Below are positions 53,187 to 61,574 of a stretch of DNA of 64,000 nucleotides, in pieces. The notes below the pieces were generated by a model, which ran no database searches, was not told the origin of the DNA, and saw nothing but the letters and a program-made list of their open reading frames with translations. The DNA lies in contig NZ_JACCCO010000003.1 in assembly GCF_013409935.1 (NCBI RefSeq), positions 1,488,001 through 1,552,000 on the forward strand. Reading direction: 5' to 3'. Made by a program: the position numbers and the translations under genes. How positions within the stretch are numbered: the stretch's first letter is position 1; every line of letters starts with the position of its first letter. The stretch is from Streptosporangium sandarakinum (GTDB lineage Bacteria; Actinomycetota; Actinomycetes; Streptosporangiales; Streptosporangiaceae).

Positions 53187-54101
53187 ATGACTTCGACCTC
53201 ACAGACGATCACCGCCGCGGTGTCGGGCACCTGGACGCTCGGCGACCTGACGGTCAACCGAATCGGATTCGGTGCGATGCGCCTGCCCCAGCGCGGCGCG
53301 GCGTTCGCCCCCGGCTCCCCGCCGCGCGACCGCGGGGAGGCGATCGCGGTGCTGCGCCGGGCGGTCGAGCTGGGGGTGAACCACATCGACACCGCCGCGT
53401 TCTACTTCTCCTCGCTGCGCTCGGCCAACGAACTGATCAACCGGGCGCTGGCCCCGTACCCGGACGACCTGGTCATCACCACCAAGGTCGGGCCGGGCCG
53501 CGACCCGTCGGGGGAGTGGCTGCCGCACGCCGGGCCCGGGCTGCTGCGCGGCCAGGTGGAGGAGAACCTGCGCCAGCTGGGCCGTGACCACCTGGACGTG
53601 GTGAACCTGCGCATCGTGGGAACCGACTCGATCGCCGAGCGGTTCGGCGCGCTGGCCGAGCTGCGCGACGCCGGGCTCATCCGCCATCTGGGCCTGTCCA
53701 ACGTCCGGCCCGAGCACCTGGCCGAGGCCCAGGCCATCGCGCCGGTGGTGTGCGTGCAGAACCTGTACGGCATCGGCGCCGCGTCCTGGCAGGACGAGTT
53801 CCTGCGCCTCTGCGGCGAGCAGAAGGTGGCGTTCGTGCCGTTCTACTCGATCGCCGGCACCGGCCGCGAAGCGGGTGCGCGCGGCGGCGACGACGCCGAG
53901 CTGCTGGCCGTGGCGCGGGCGCGGGGGGTGAGCCCGGCGCAGGTCCGGCTGGCCTGGACGCTGTACCGCGGGCCACATGTGCTGGCCATTCCCGGCACCG
54001 GTGATCCCGGTCATCTCGCCGAGAACGTGGCCGCCGGCGCGCTGCGCCTGTCGCAGGAGGAGCTGGCCGTACTGGACCGCCTCCACCGACGCGGAACCTG
54101 A
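53187..54101 (+). CDS. Aldo/keto reductase
   Basis: A 304-residue TIM-barrel oxidoreductase from ATG 53187. Motifs: IGFGAMRL, the catalytic Asp/Tyr strand GVNHIDTAAFYFSS, Lys in VITTKVG, and the NADPH-binding loop AIPGTGDPGHLAENVAA. The usual catalytic His position reads VVNLRIVG, as in several AKR subgroups. Substrate unknown. Probably controlled by the divergent ArsR-like protein. Confidence 0.93.
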   Translation: MTSTSQTITAAVSGTWTLGDLTVNRIGFGAMRLPQRGAAFAPGSPPRDRGEAIAVLRRAVELGVNHIDTAAFYFSSLRSANELINRALAPYPDDLVITTKVGPGRDPSGEWLPHAGPGLLRGQVEENLRQLGRDHLDVVNLRIVGTDSIAERFGALAELRDAGLIRHLGLSNVRPEHLAEAQAIAPVVCVQNLYGIGAASWQDEFLRLCGEQKVAFVPFYSIAGTGREAGARGGDDAELLAVARARGVSPAQVRLAWTLYRGPHVLAIPGTGDPGHLAENVAAGALRLSQEELAVLDRLHRRGT

Positions 54102-54212
54102 TCCCGATTCCGGCAGCCGGTCCTGTCGATTCCGGCGCGGCCGGTTCGTGTAGAGGATGAGGGGGCCGGCCCGGAAAGGGGCCGGCCCTGGATTCCCGAC
54201 GAGGAGGACCGG

Positions 54213-54569
54213 ATGAGGCGATACCTGATCAGCATGTACCAGCCGGAGGGCACCCCGCCGCCGGAGGTGCTGGAGCCGATCATGCGGGAGGTGGACGCGC
54301 TGCGCGAGGAGCTGCGGGCCGCCGGGGCGTGGGTGTTCGCCGGCGGCCTGCACCCGCCGGCCACCGCCACCGTGGTGCGCGTCGAGGACGGCGAGACCCT
54401 CCTCAGCGACGGTCCCTTCATCGAGGCCAAGGAGCACTTCGGCGGGTTCACCGTCATCGAGGCCCCCGACCTGGACGCCGCCCTGGAGTGGGGCCGCCGC
54501 TACGCCCGGGCCACCACCCTGCCGGTGGAGGTGCGGCCGCTGTATGACGAGCCCGCCGGCCGTCCGTGA
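54213..54569 (+). CDS. YCII/DGPF-domain protein
   Basis: A 118-residue protein with the family hallmark LLSDGPFIEAKEHFGGF near residue 72. GAGGAGGACCGG precedes the ATG. DGPF proteins are usually encoded next to ECF42 sigma factors, and here the gene overlaps one by 4 bases. Its partner is broken, so the system is probably dead. Confidence 0.93.
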   Translation: MRRYLISMYQPEGTPPPEVLEPIMREVDALREELRAAGAWVFAGGLHPPATATVVRVEDGETLLSDGPFIEAKEHFGGFTVIEAPDLDAALEWGRRYARATTLPVEVRPLYDEPAGRP

Positions 54570-55345
54570 CCGACCCCGTCCTCAGCGAGCTGGAGCGGCT
54601 CTTCCGCGCCGAACACGGCCGCGCGGTGGCGGTGCTGACCGGCCTGTTCGGCGACCTGGACGTCGCCGAGGAGGCCGTGCAGGAGGCGTTCGCCGCCGCG
54701 GCGCGGCACTGGCCGTCGGCCGGGGTGCCGCCCGGCCCGGCCGGATGGATCATCACCGTCGCCCGGAACCGGGCGATCGACCGGCTGCGCCGGGAGGCCT
54801 CGCGCGCCGACCGGCACGCCCAGGCGGCCCTGCTGCACGCCCGCGATCACCAGCGGGAGACGCCCGGGCACGGGGACGGGGTGCCCGACGACCGGCTGAG
54901 ACTGATCTTCACCCTGCTGGTCCGTTCCGGGTTGTGCGCCGAGGCGGTGCGGCTGGGCCGGCTGCTGATCGGCCTGATGCCGCACGAGCCGGAGGCGGCG
55001 GGGCTGCTGGCGCTGATGCTGCTGGCCGAGTCGCGGCGCGAGGCACGCACGACGCCCGGTGGTGACCTGGTGGTGCTGGTGGAGCAGGACCGCACCCGGT
55101 GGGACCGCGCCCTGATCGCCGAGGGGCAGGCCATCGTCCGCCGGTGCCTGCCGCTGGGCCGGCCCGGCCCCTACCAGATCCAGGCGGCGATCCAGGCGGT
55201 CCACAGCGACGCCCGGAGGCGAAGGACACCGACTGGCGGCAGATCCTGGCCCTGTACGACCGGCTTCTGGCGGTGGCGCCGACGCCGGTGGTGGCGCTCA
55301 ACCGGGCGGTCGCCGTCGCCGAGGTCGAGGGGCCGCCGGCGGCCC
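54566..55345 (+). pseudogene. ECF42-type RNA polymerase sigma factor, decayed
   Basis: Sigma region 2 is intact (LERLFRAEHGRAVAVLTGLF, GWIITVARNRAIDRLRREAS). After DDRLRLIFT the normal CCHPAL... region 4 is absent: the frame jumps to AEAVRLGRLLIGLMPHEPEA of the C-terminal TPR-like extension, an in-frame loss of roughly 80-100 residues including the promoter -35-binding HTH. Near 55212-55214 a frame change (one C missing in GCCCGG) separates AVHSDA from KDTDWRQILALYDRL. The extension then ends at about 55345, before the XRE gene on the other strand. Three independent lesions argue for a pseudogene. Confidence 0.85.
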
Positions 55346-55408
55346 GGGGAGGCGGTGCTGACCCCTTCGGAACCGCCGCGCCCCGGAAACCACGAGGGCG
55401 TGGCGGGG

Positions 55409-55684
55409 TCAGGCCGACAGGGCCCGCCCCTCGTCGTCGGCGCCGGAGGCGCAGGCGGCGGCCAGTTCGTCCAGGGACATCCCCAGGGCCGCGGCCAGCG
55501 CCGCGACGGTGAAGAAGGCGGGGGTCGGCGCCCGGCCGGTCTCGATCTTGCGCAGGGTCTCCGCCGACACCCCGGCGGCCGCGGCGACCTCCACCATGCT
55601 GCGGTCACCGCGGGCGCGGCGCAGTATCGCGCCGAACCGCTCCCCGCGCTGCCGCTCCCACGGGGTCAATGGGGTTCTCACCAT
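55409..55684 (-). CDS. XRE-family HTH regulator
   Basis: A 91-residue protein with one HTH (SMVEVAAAAGVSAETLRKIE, TVAALAAALGMSLDELAAAC). The downstream end of the gene lies where the sigma factor pseudogene breaks off. Operator-like palindromes are immediately upstream. Confidence 0.9.
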   Translation of the reverse strand: MVRTPLTPWERQRGERFGAILRRARGDRSMVEVAAAAGVSAETLRKIETGRAPTPAFFTVAALAAALGMSLDELAAACASGADDEGRALSA

Positions 55685-55686
55685 GC

Positions 55687-55730
55687 CTGCGATACTAATC
55701 GCAGCCGTATCGTTATACTAATACCGGTAT
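55687..55730 (-). promoter_or_regulatory. Two palindromes in AT-rich promoter of the XRE gene
   Basis: CTGCGATACTAATCGCAG (7-bp perfect arms, 55687-55704) abuts the ATG, and ATACCGGTAT (55721-55730) is a perfect palindrome. The stretch is AT-rich and suits autoregulation. Confidence 0.6.
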
Positions 55731-55864
55731 AAGAATTTGGTGATCCCTGGTGGGCGCGCGAGGAAGACGCGGGGGAGAAGGAGGAGAGCTCCGCGAAGGG
55801 GAGAAGACGGCGGGCCGCGCCCCGGCATCCCCGGAACACGGCCCGCCCGCGCGCGGCGCGGCTG

Positions 55865-56536
55865 TCAGGAGGCGTGCCGGATGCGCCGCCCGCTGATCTC
55901 GGTGGGGGCGATCCTGACGAACAGCTCGCGCTCGCCACCCGCCCACGGCCGGACGTCCACCTCGGCGACCGCGGTCCGCTCCTCGTCGGAGACGTGGTGG
56001 GCGCCGCCGCGCACCAGCACGCTCCAACCCTCCCGGCCGGCCTCGTCGAGCCGGTCGATCTCGAAGGCCACCTTGAACTCCATGCCCCGCACGCCGGTGC
56101 GCAGGGTGTCGTCCAGCGGGCCGCCGGAGGCGGTCCGGAAGATCACCGCGCCGTCGTGGACCACGTAGTTCACCGGCAGGATCGTCGGGCCCTCGGGCCC
56201 GCTGAAGGCCACCCGCCCCACACCGCCCGGCGCGATCAGTCGCAGGCACTCGGCCGGCTCCAGCTTCTCCAGCACCGGATGGGGGCCGGGACGGCCGCGG
56301 CCGGGCGGCAGGTCCATCGTCCCGCCGAGCAGTTCCTCGCTGCTGGTCTCCAGCGCCGCGGCCAGCTTGTGAACCGTCTCGGTGGACGCCGACGCCGCGC
56401 TCGCCTCCAGGTAGTCGAGGTATCCCGGGTCGATCCCCGCACGGTCGGCCAGCTGCCGACGGTCCAGGCCGAGCTCCCCGCGGCGCTGCGCCACCCGTCG
56501 GCCCAGGTCACCGGGGGCGGCTGGGCGTTCACTCAT
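55865..56536 (-). CDS. XRE HTH fused to pyridoxamine oxidase-fold domain
   Basis: A 223-residue protein. Residues about 10-65 are an XRE HTH (DRRQLADRAGIDPGYLDYLE, TVHKLAAAL). After a linker, residues 90-220 are a split barrel (CLRLIAPGGVGRVAFSGPEG, LPVNYVVHDGAVIFRT, VAFEIDRLDEAGREGWSVLV) like the stand-alone protein at 35115-35564. A flavin- or redox-sensing regulator is likely. A DosR-like half box (GGGGTCCTTTTA) lies upstream. Confidence 0.9.
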   Translation of the reverse strand: MSERPAAPGDLGRRVAQRRGELGLDRRQLADRAGIDPGYLDYLEASAASASTETVHKLAAALETSSEELLGGTMDLPPGRGRPGPHPVLEKLEPAECLRLIAPGGVGRVAFSGPEGPTILPVNYVVHDGAVIFRTASGGPLDDTLRTGVRGMEFKVAFEIDRLDEAGREGWSVLVRGGAHHVSDEERTAVAEVDVRPWAGGERELFVRIAPTEISGRRIRHAS

Positions 56537-56585
56537 CTACGTCCTCCCAACTGGGGTCCTTTTACGGCCGGCAGCGGACGGCACC

Positions 56586-56622
56586 GGCCGGCCGGGCGCC
56601 CGTCACCGGCGCCCGGCCGGCC
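56586..56622 (-). terminator. Hairpin downstream of hsp20
   Basis: GGCCGGCCGGGCGCC and GGCGCCCGGCCGGCC form a perfect 15-bp stem with a 7-base loop, between the hsp20 gene and the HTH-PPOX gene. Confidence 0.75.
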
Positions 56623-56769
56623 CTGCTCTCGCCGTTCTCCCTGCCGCAGGCGGCATACCCCACCGGAGACGGATATCTCATCCCGAAGCGGCCATTCGCG
56701 CCGGACGCGCCCGCGGGGCGGGTGGCCGCGCGGAAGGTCCCGGCCCCGGCCAGCCGCTTTTTCCGGCCG

Positions 56770-57225
56770 TTACCGCTTGCCGGTCTGCTTGCCGGTCTGG
56801 GCCTTGGCCTGGACCGCCTTCTTGGCGTGGACCGGGATGCGCCTGCTCTTCTCCTCCGGCGCGGCGAGCTTCAGGCTGATCTCAAGGACGCCCTTGTCGT
56901 AGACCGCCTCGACATCCTTCTCGTCAGCCGTGGGCGGCAGGACGATGGACCGGGTGAAGGAGCCGTAGCGGAACTCCGTCCGGTGCCGTTCCTTCTCCTC
57001 GATCCGGCGCTCGGCGTGGACCGTCAGCACCCCGTTGCTCACGTCTATCTCGATGTCCTCCGGCTCGATGCCCGGGAGCTCGGCCCGCAGCACGTAACGG
57101 TCGCCGTGCATGTAGTCCTCGAAACGTATGCCCTGGCCCTGGGTGCGCGTGGCGGCGAGCGGGGCGTCCAGCAAGTCGAGCAGCTCGGGGAAAAGACCCC
57201 GCTCCTGGCGCATCAGCATGCTCAT
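56770..57225 (-). CDS. Hsp20/alpha-crystallin family chaperone
   Basis: A 151-residue small heat-shock protein. Alpha-crystallin domain from about residue 35: GDRYVLRAELPGIEPEDIEI, SNGVLTVHAER, and the closing KGVLEISL. Lys/Gln-rich tail (KAVQAKAQTGKQTGKR). Related to HspX, a core DosR-regulon protein. A variant dormancy box lies 90-105 bases upstream. Confidence 0.94.
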   Translation of the reverse strand: MSMLMRQERGLFPELLDLLDAPLAATRTQGQGIRFEDYMHGDRYVLRAELPGIEPEDIEIDVSNGVLTVHAERRIEEKERHRTEFRYGSFTRSIVLPPTADEKDVEAVYDKGVLEISLKLAAPEEKSRRIPVHAKKAVQAKAQTGKQTGKR

Positions 57226-57301
57226 CTGGCCCTCCCTGGCTGATCGGGATTCCTCTCATCCCAATTGCACGCCGCTCCGCCTGACCCGCACAAAGGCCGG
57301 A

Positions 57302-57330
57302 GGTCCCTAAAGGACGGGTCCTTCGTCCGG
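57302..57330 (-). promoter_or_regulatory. DosR-like sites upstream of hsp20
   Basis: On the minus strand CCGGACGAAGGACCCG (57315-57330) is a one- or two-base variant of the GACGAAGGTCCC box. It is followed by GTCCTTTAGGGACC (57302-57315). Confidence 0.5.
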
Positions 57331-57448
57331 CCCGCGACCACCGCCCCTCCCGTTCCCGGGCGGCTCCGGAAAGCGGGAAGGGCCGTGAAGGGCAGGGGCG
57401 TGACAGAGCCGCCCGCCGCGCCGGCCGAGGCCCGGCGCCGGCCGCGCG

Positions 57449-58645
57449 TCACAATCCGGCGCGGCCCATCGGGTTGTCCCGCCAGCGGTCGACGGCGCGG
57501 ATGTAGCCGTGCACGGTCGGCGAGGTCGGCCGCCAGCGGCCCTGCAGGGCGATGCGCGCGGCCGGCACGCCCGCCTCGGCCAGCGTGGTCGCCCCGCCGG
57601 CGCGCAGGCTGTGGGCGCTGTAGCGTTCGGCATCGGCCAGGCCGGCGCGGCGGGCGGCGTCCTTGACGATCTGGTTGAGCGTGGTGCCCGACAGCCGCGG
57701 CCCGCCTCGCCCGGCCCAGCCCGGGGTGCCGGCGATCCGGCCGAACCGGTCGACGGGCCGCAGCAGCGGCCCGCCGGTGAGGCCACGCGCGTGCAGCTCG
57801 CCCAGCCAGGCCTGGACGGCGCGCACCGGGCAGGTCTGCGGGTGCGAGCCGTAGGGGACCGAGACGGTCGCGCCGGCGGCGTCCTGGTCGGTCTTGGACA
57901 TGGGGATGAACACCTCCACGCCGCGCGGGCCGAACGTCAGGTGCTCCTGGTCCAGCGCCGACAGCTCCGAGCGGCGGCCCATCAGCGCGAAGCCCAGCAC
58001 CAGCGCCGCCCGGTCCCGCAGCCCCACCGCCGTGTCGGCGGGCGTGTGATGGACGAGGTCGCGCAGGATCTCCACGGTGATCGGCGGGGCCTGGCGGACC
58101 GTGTTGCCCGCCCCCGCCCAGGCGCGGCGGTGGGCGCGCAGCACGTCGCGGGCGGCGGTGGTGTGCGGCCTGGCCAGGCCGGCCCGGCCGTGCGCCGACA
58201 GCACGCACGCCAGCGCCTGCTCCACGCTGGCCGGGGCCAGGCCGCGCCCGGCCAGGTGCGCCACGAAGCTGGCCAGGGTGGCGGCGCTGGCCGGCAGCGG
58301 GGTACGGCCACTGCCGGCGCACCAGGTGAGGTAGGTCTTCCAGGCACGGTCGTAGGCGCGTCTGGTGTTGGCCGCCGGGGCGGCCGCAACGAGCCGCGCC
58401 GCCTCCTCGGTCAGCACGTCGTCGGCGGGGTTCCGGAAGCCCTCCGGTGCGAACGATGCGAACGGCGCGGACTCTGCGGACCCCGCGGGGGTGAGCCCCT
58501 GCGGAGGATGCCCCCGCGGGGCGAGCCCGCCCGGTGCGGGGATCGCCGGCAGGGCGACACCGTCCAGGACCGGCCCGCCCGCTCCGCCGGCCGGGTCACC
58601 GCCGGTCGCGTCCGCGCCGTCGTCGTCTCGATGCTCCCGAGCCAT
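57449..58645 (-). CDS. Tyrosine recombinase/integrase
   Basis: A 398-residue recombinase from ATG 58645 (58693 is an alternative). After a Pro/Gly-rich N-terminus there is a SAM-like core-binding domain (TRRAYDRAWKTYLTWCAGSG) and a catalytic domain with Arg in MGRRSELSAL, HSLRAGG, GRWRPTSPTVHGYI; the nucleophile is probably the Tyr in HGYIRA. No adjacent excisionase, att repeat or phage genes were seen, so it is a solitary integrase, perhaps a relic of an integrated element. Confidence 0.9.
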   Translation of the reverse strand: MAREHRDDDGADATGGDPAGGAGGPVLDGVALPAIPAPGGLAPRGHPPQGLTPAGSAESAPFASFAPEGFRNPADDVLTEEAARLVAAAPAANTRRAYDRAWKTYLTWCAGSGRTPLPASAATLASFVAHLAGRGLAPASVEQALACVLSAHGRAGLARPHTTAARDVLRAHRRAWAGAGNTVRQAPPITVEILRDLVHHTPADTAVGLRDRAALVLGFALMGRRSELSALDQEHLTFGPRGVEVFIPMSKTDQDAAGATVSVPYGSHPQTCPVRAVQAWLGELHARGLTGGPLLRPVDRFGRIAGTPGWAGRGGPRLSGTTLNQIVKDAARRAGLADAERYSAHSLRAGGATTLAEAGVPAARIALQGRWRPTSPTVHGYIRAVDRWRDNPMGRAGL

Positions 58646-58918
58646 GCAGCCGTCCCGCCTCGCGAATCCATCCGAAACCCAATGAAATCCCACGGCCCGC
58701 CCACCCCGGCGGGCGAGCCGGACGCGGCCACGGCGGATGCTACCGCGCCCCGGCCCGCACCGGCGGACACCGTACGGCCCGCCGGCCGGGAACGGCTCCC
58801 GGGGCTCCGGAGGGAACGGCTCCCGAGGCTCCCGGGGCTCCCGCGGTGACGGCTCCGGGCGAGGACGAGCAGGGGTAGGTCGGGTCAGGGCAGGCCAGGC
58901 CAGGGCGGGTCGGGCGGG

Positions 58919-59581
58919 TCAGGGCAGGTCGGCGAACCGCTCCACCTGACCGGTCCGGCCCGCGATGACGATGACGTCACCGTAGGTCAGCACCGTGTCG
59001 GCGCCGGCGTAGGTGAACTCCTCACCCGGGCTCTTGACGCACACCACCGTCACCCCGTGCTTGCGGCGCAGGTTGGTCTGCCCCAGCGGGACGCCGACGT
59101 ACTGGCGCGGCGGGCGGGTCTTGGCCAGCGCGAAGTCGTCGTCCACCTGCATGAAGTCGAGCATCCGCCCGTTGAGCAGGTGGGCCACCCGCTCACCCAT
59201 GTCGTGCTCGGGCAGGATCACGTGGTGGGCGCCGACGCGCTGCAGGATGCGCCCGTGCTCGCGGCTGATGGCCTTGGCCCAGATGTCGTCGACCTCCAGC
59301 TCGGCCAGCAGGGAGGTGGTCAGGATGCTGGACTCCAGGTGGGTGCCGATGGCCACCACCGCCCGGTGGAAGTCGGCGACGCCGAGCTGGCGCAGCGCCT
59401 CCAGATCGGTGGAGTCGGCCGCCACCACGTGGGTGAGGCGGCCGGCCATGGACTGCACGATCTTGGCGCGGCTGTCGATGGCCAGCACCTCGGTGCCCCT
59501 CCTGGCCAGTTCCAGGGCCAGCGAGCCGCCGAAGCGGCCCAGGCCGATCACCACCACGGCGTCGTTCCTGCTGTCAGCCAA
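58919..59581 (-). CDS. ktrA: KtrA potassium-uptake regulatory subunit (RCK domain)
   Basis: A 220-residue protein. RCK_N Rossmann motif VVVIGLGRFGGSLALELARRG with acidic EVLAIDS, then an RCK_C domain (YVGVPLGQTNLRRKHGVTVV). TTG at 59581 is chosen because GAGGAGAGGA lies 6 bases upstream and the length then matches KtrA; ATG 59608 is an alternative. It overlaps the ktrB stop by 8 bases. It gates KtrB in response to nucleotides. Confidence 0.9.
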   Translation of the reverse strand: MADSRNDAVVVIGLGRFGGSLALELARRGTEVLAIDSRAKIVQSMAGRLTHVVAADSTDLEALRQLGVADFHRAVVAIGTHLESSILTTSLLAELEVDDIWAKAISREHGRILQRVGAHHVILPEHDMGERVAHLLNGRMLDFMQVDDDFALAKTRPPRQYVGVPLGQTNLRRKHGVTVVCVKSPGEEFTYAGADTVLTYGDVIVIAGRTGQVERFADLP

Positions 59582-60932
59582 CGATGGTCCTCTCCTCGGG
59601 CAGCTCATAGTGGCGGGTGCGCTCGCGCAACGCGAGCGCGGAGAACAGCGTCAGCGGCCCCACCCTGCCGATGAACATCAGCAGCGCGATCAGCACCTGG
59701 CCGTGCGGGGCCAGCTCGGCGGTGACGCCGGCCGACAGGCCGGCCGTGGCGAACGCCGAGATCGCCTCGAACAGCACGAGCTCCAGGCGGTGGGGGGTGA
59801 ACAGCATCAGGAGGTACGTCGCCGCCGCCACCAGCGTCAGCCCCAGCAGCGCCACCGCCAGAGCCTGGCGCTGCACGCCCTCGCCCAGCCGGCGGCGGCC
59901 GACGTTGACCCGGCTCTCGCCGCGCAGCTCGGTCCACACGACGAAGGCCAGCACCCCGAGGGTGGTCACCTTGATGCCGCCGGCGGTGCCGGCGCTGCCG
60001 CCGCCGATGAACATCAGCGCGTCGGTGATCAGCAGGCTGGAGGGGTGCAGCTGGGCGATGTCGAGGCTGTTGAAACCGGCGCTGCGCGGCATCGCCCCGG
60101 TGAAGAAGCCGGCCAGCAGGCGGTCGTCGCGGTCCAGGGCGCCGAGGGTGGCGGGGTTGGACCACTCGGCGGCGGTGATCGTCAGTGTGCCGCAGACCAG
60201 CAGCAGCACGGTGATCGTCACGGTCAGGCGGGTCAGCACCGACCAGGTCCGCGGCCGCCGCCAGGAACGCACCAGCTCGAACACCACCGGGAAGCCCAGG
60301 CCGCCGACGATGACGGCCGTCGCGATCGGCAGGCAGATCCACGGGTCCGCGGCGAAGCGGACGAGGCTGTCGGGCCACAGGGCGAACCCGGCGTTGTTGA
60401 AAGCCGACACCGCGTGGAAGACGCCCAGGTACGCCGCGCGGCCGTACGGCTCGCCGTAGCCGGCGGAGAAGCGCGCCGCCAGCACCGCCGCGGTGATCAC
60501 CTCGGCCGTCAGGCTGAACGCCGCCACCTGGCCGATCAGCCGGCGCAGCCCGGTCAGCTGCATGGTCTTGGTCTCGGCCTGGGCCAGCATCCGGGCGCGC
60601 AGGCCCAGCCGCCCGGTGATCAGTACGGCCAGCAGGGTGGCCAGGGTCATGATGCCCAGCCCGCCGGCCTGGACGAGCGCCAGGATGACGACCTGCCCCA
60701 TGGGCGACCAGTGGTCGGCGGTGTCGACGGTGGCCAGGCCGGTGACGCAGACGGCGGAGGTCGCGGTGAAGAACGCGTCCAGGAGGTCGGCGGGCCGGCC
60801 GTCGGCGGTGGCGAACGGCGCCGACAGCAGGGCGGTGCCGGCCGCGATGGCGAAGGCGAAGGCCGCGGCGACGACCTGCGCCGGGTGCCGGAAGCCGGCC
60901 AGGACGGCCCGGGCGAGACCGGAGCGCGTCAT
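59574..60932 (-). CDS. ktrB: KtrB potassium transporter, TrkH family
   Basis: A 452-residue membrane protein from ATG 60932. Four selectivity-filter-like loops are recognisable (TATSAVCVTGLATVDTADHW, SAFNNAGFALWPDS, PRSAGFNSLDIA, SAFATAGLSAGVT). It transports K+ (with Na+) together with KtrA. Its start overlaps by 4 bases the stop of a small membrane protein gene. Confidence 0.95.
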   Translation of the reverse strand: MTRSGLARAVLAGFRHPAQVVAAAFAFAIAAGTALLSAPFATADGRPADLLDAFFTATSAVCVTGLATVDTADHWSPMGQVVILALVQAGGLGIMTLATLLAVLITGRLGLRARMLAQAETKTMQLTGLRRLIGQVAAFSLTAEVITAAVLAARFSAGYGEPYGRAAYLGVFHAVSAFNNAGFALWPDSLVRFAADPWICLPIATAVIVGGLGFPVVFELVRSWRRPRTWSVLTRLTVTITVLLLVCGTLTITAAEWSNPATLGALDRDDRLLAGFFTGAMPRSAGFNSLDIAQLHPSSLLITDALMFIGGGSAGTAGGIKVTTLGVLAFVVWTELRGESRVNVGRRRLGEGVQRQALAVALLGLTLVAAATYLLMLFTPHRLELVLFEAISAFATAGLSAGVTAELAPHGQVLIALLMFIGRVGPLTLFSALALRERTRHYELPEERTIVG

Positions 60933-61126
60933 GGGCTCTTCGTCCCGGAGAACCGGGCGCGGACCCGGCGGGCCGTGCCGTACCGGGTGGGCGCGTCGGG
61001 CTCGTCGCCGAACCGGCGGGCCGCGACGGCGGCGGCGGGGGAGAGCGGCAGGACCACCCGCCCGGCCGGGCCGCAGACCAGGGCCGCGAGCAGCGCGAAG
61101 GCGGCGAACGCCGGCAGCAACACCAT
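60929..61126 (-). CDS. Small membrane protein coupled to ktrB (65 aa)
   Basis: ATG 61126 with GGAAGG upstream. One TM segment (VLLPAFAAFALLAALVCGPA) and a basic tail (RRFGDEPDAPTRYGTARRVR). The ATGA overlap with ktrB implies translational coupling. By analogy with KdpF it could stabilise the transporter; I know of no described equivalent. Confidence 0.65.
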   Translation of the reverse strand: MVLLPAFAAFALLAALVCGPAGRVVLPLSPAAAVAARRFGDEPDAPTRYGTARRVRARFSGTKSP

Positions 61127-61458
61127 GGGTGGCCTTCCAGGGGGAGGACAGAGTGGGGGCACGCCGGCCGGACTTCCCGGCACTCCGCCGCACACACTAA
61201 CAACTCCGCCGCCATGGACGTGACGCCACCCCGCCCGGCCGGTTCCGCCCGCATGGACTTCGCCCGCCTCCGGCGTTCCTCGCCGGACCACGCCGCGCGC
61301 GACTCCGTCGCCGACCTGGGTCGGGGTGGCCCGCGACACCGCGACTCCGCCATGGCGGCGCCGGCGCGCGCCGGGGGACCATGCGGTCCCTGCCGAGGGG
61401 GCCTCCGGTCCGCCGGGCGGCGTCTGGTACGGTGGCCCTCCCCGGCGGTGATCGACTG

Positions 61459-61574
61459 AAGGAGGTGAGACCCATTCCGCTGTTGCAGGCTGGGTGCTCC
61501 CCTCGCACGCCGTACGGTTCCTCCGAACCGAGGTGACCGCGGGAGCGCCCATTGGCGTCCCGAAAGGCCGTACC
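61459..61574 (+). promoter_or_regulatory. Leader with strong Shine-Dalgarno and possible 23-aa uORF
   Basis: AAGGAGGTGA (61459-61468) is a near-perfect anti-16S match, but the next gene starts 106 bases on. A short frame GTG 61465 - TGA 61536 encodes 23 residues (RPIPLLQAGCSPRTPYGSSE); an ATT at 61474 is the codon best spaced from the SD. CGGTTC-CTC-CGAACCG (61512-61530 region) forms a hairpin, its CCTCC can pair with GGAGG, and GGTACGG/CCGTACC pairs across the leader. This fits attenuation. The remainder of 61127-61458 shows no gene. Confidence 0.5.

Noticed and set aside
59013-61223. Long open frame on the + strand opposite ktrAB
   Set aside because: Antisense shadow of two well-recognised genes; Gln/Arg/Gly-rich without motifs.
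61214-61459. 81-codon frame before the methyltransferase leader
   Set aside because: Arg/Pro/Gly-rich composition, no ribosome-binding site, no recognisable feature; treated as intergenic.
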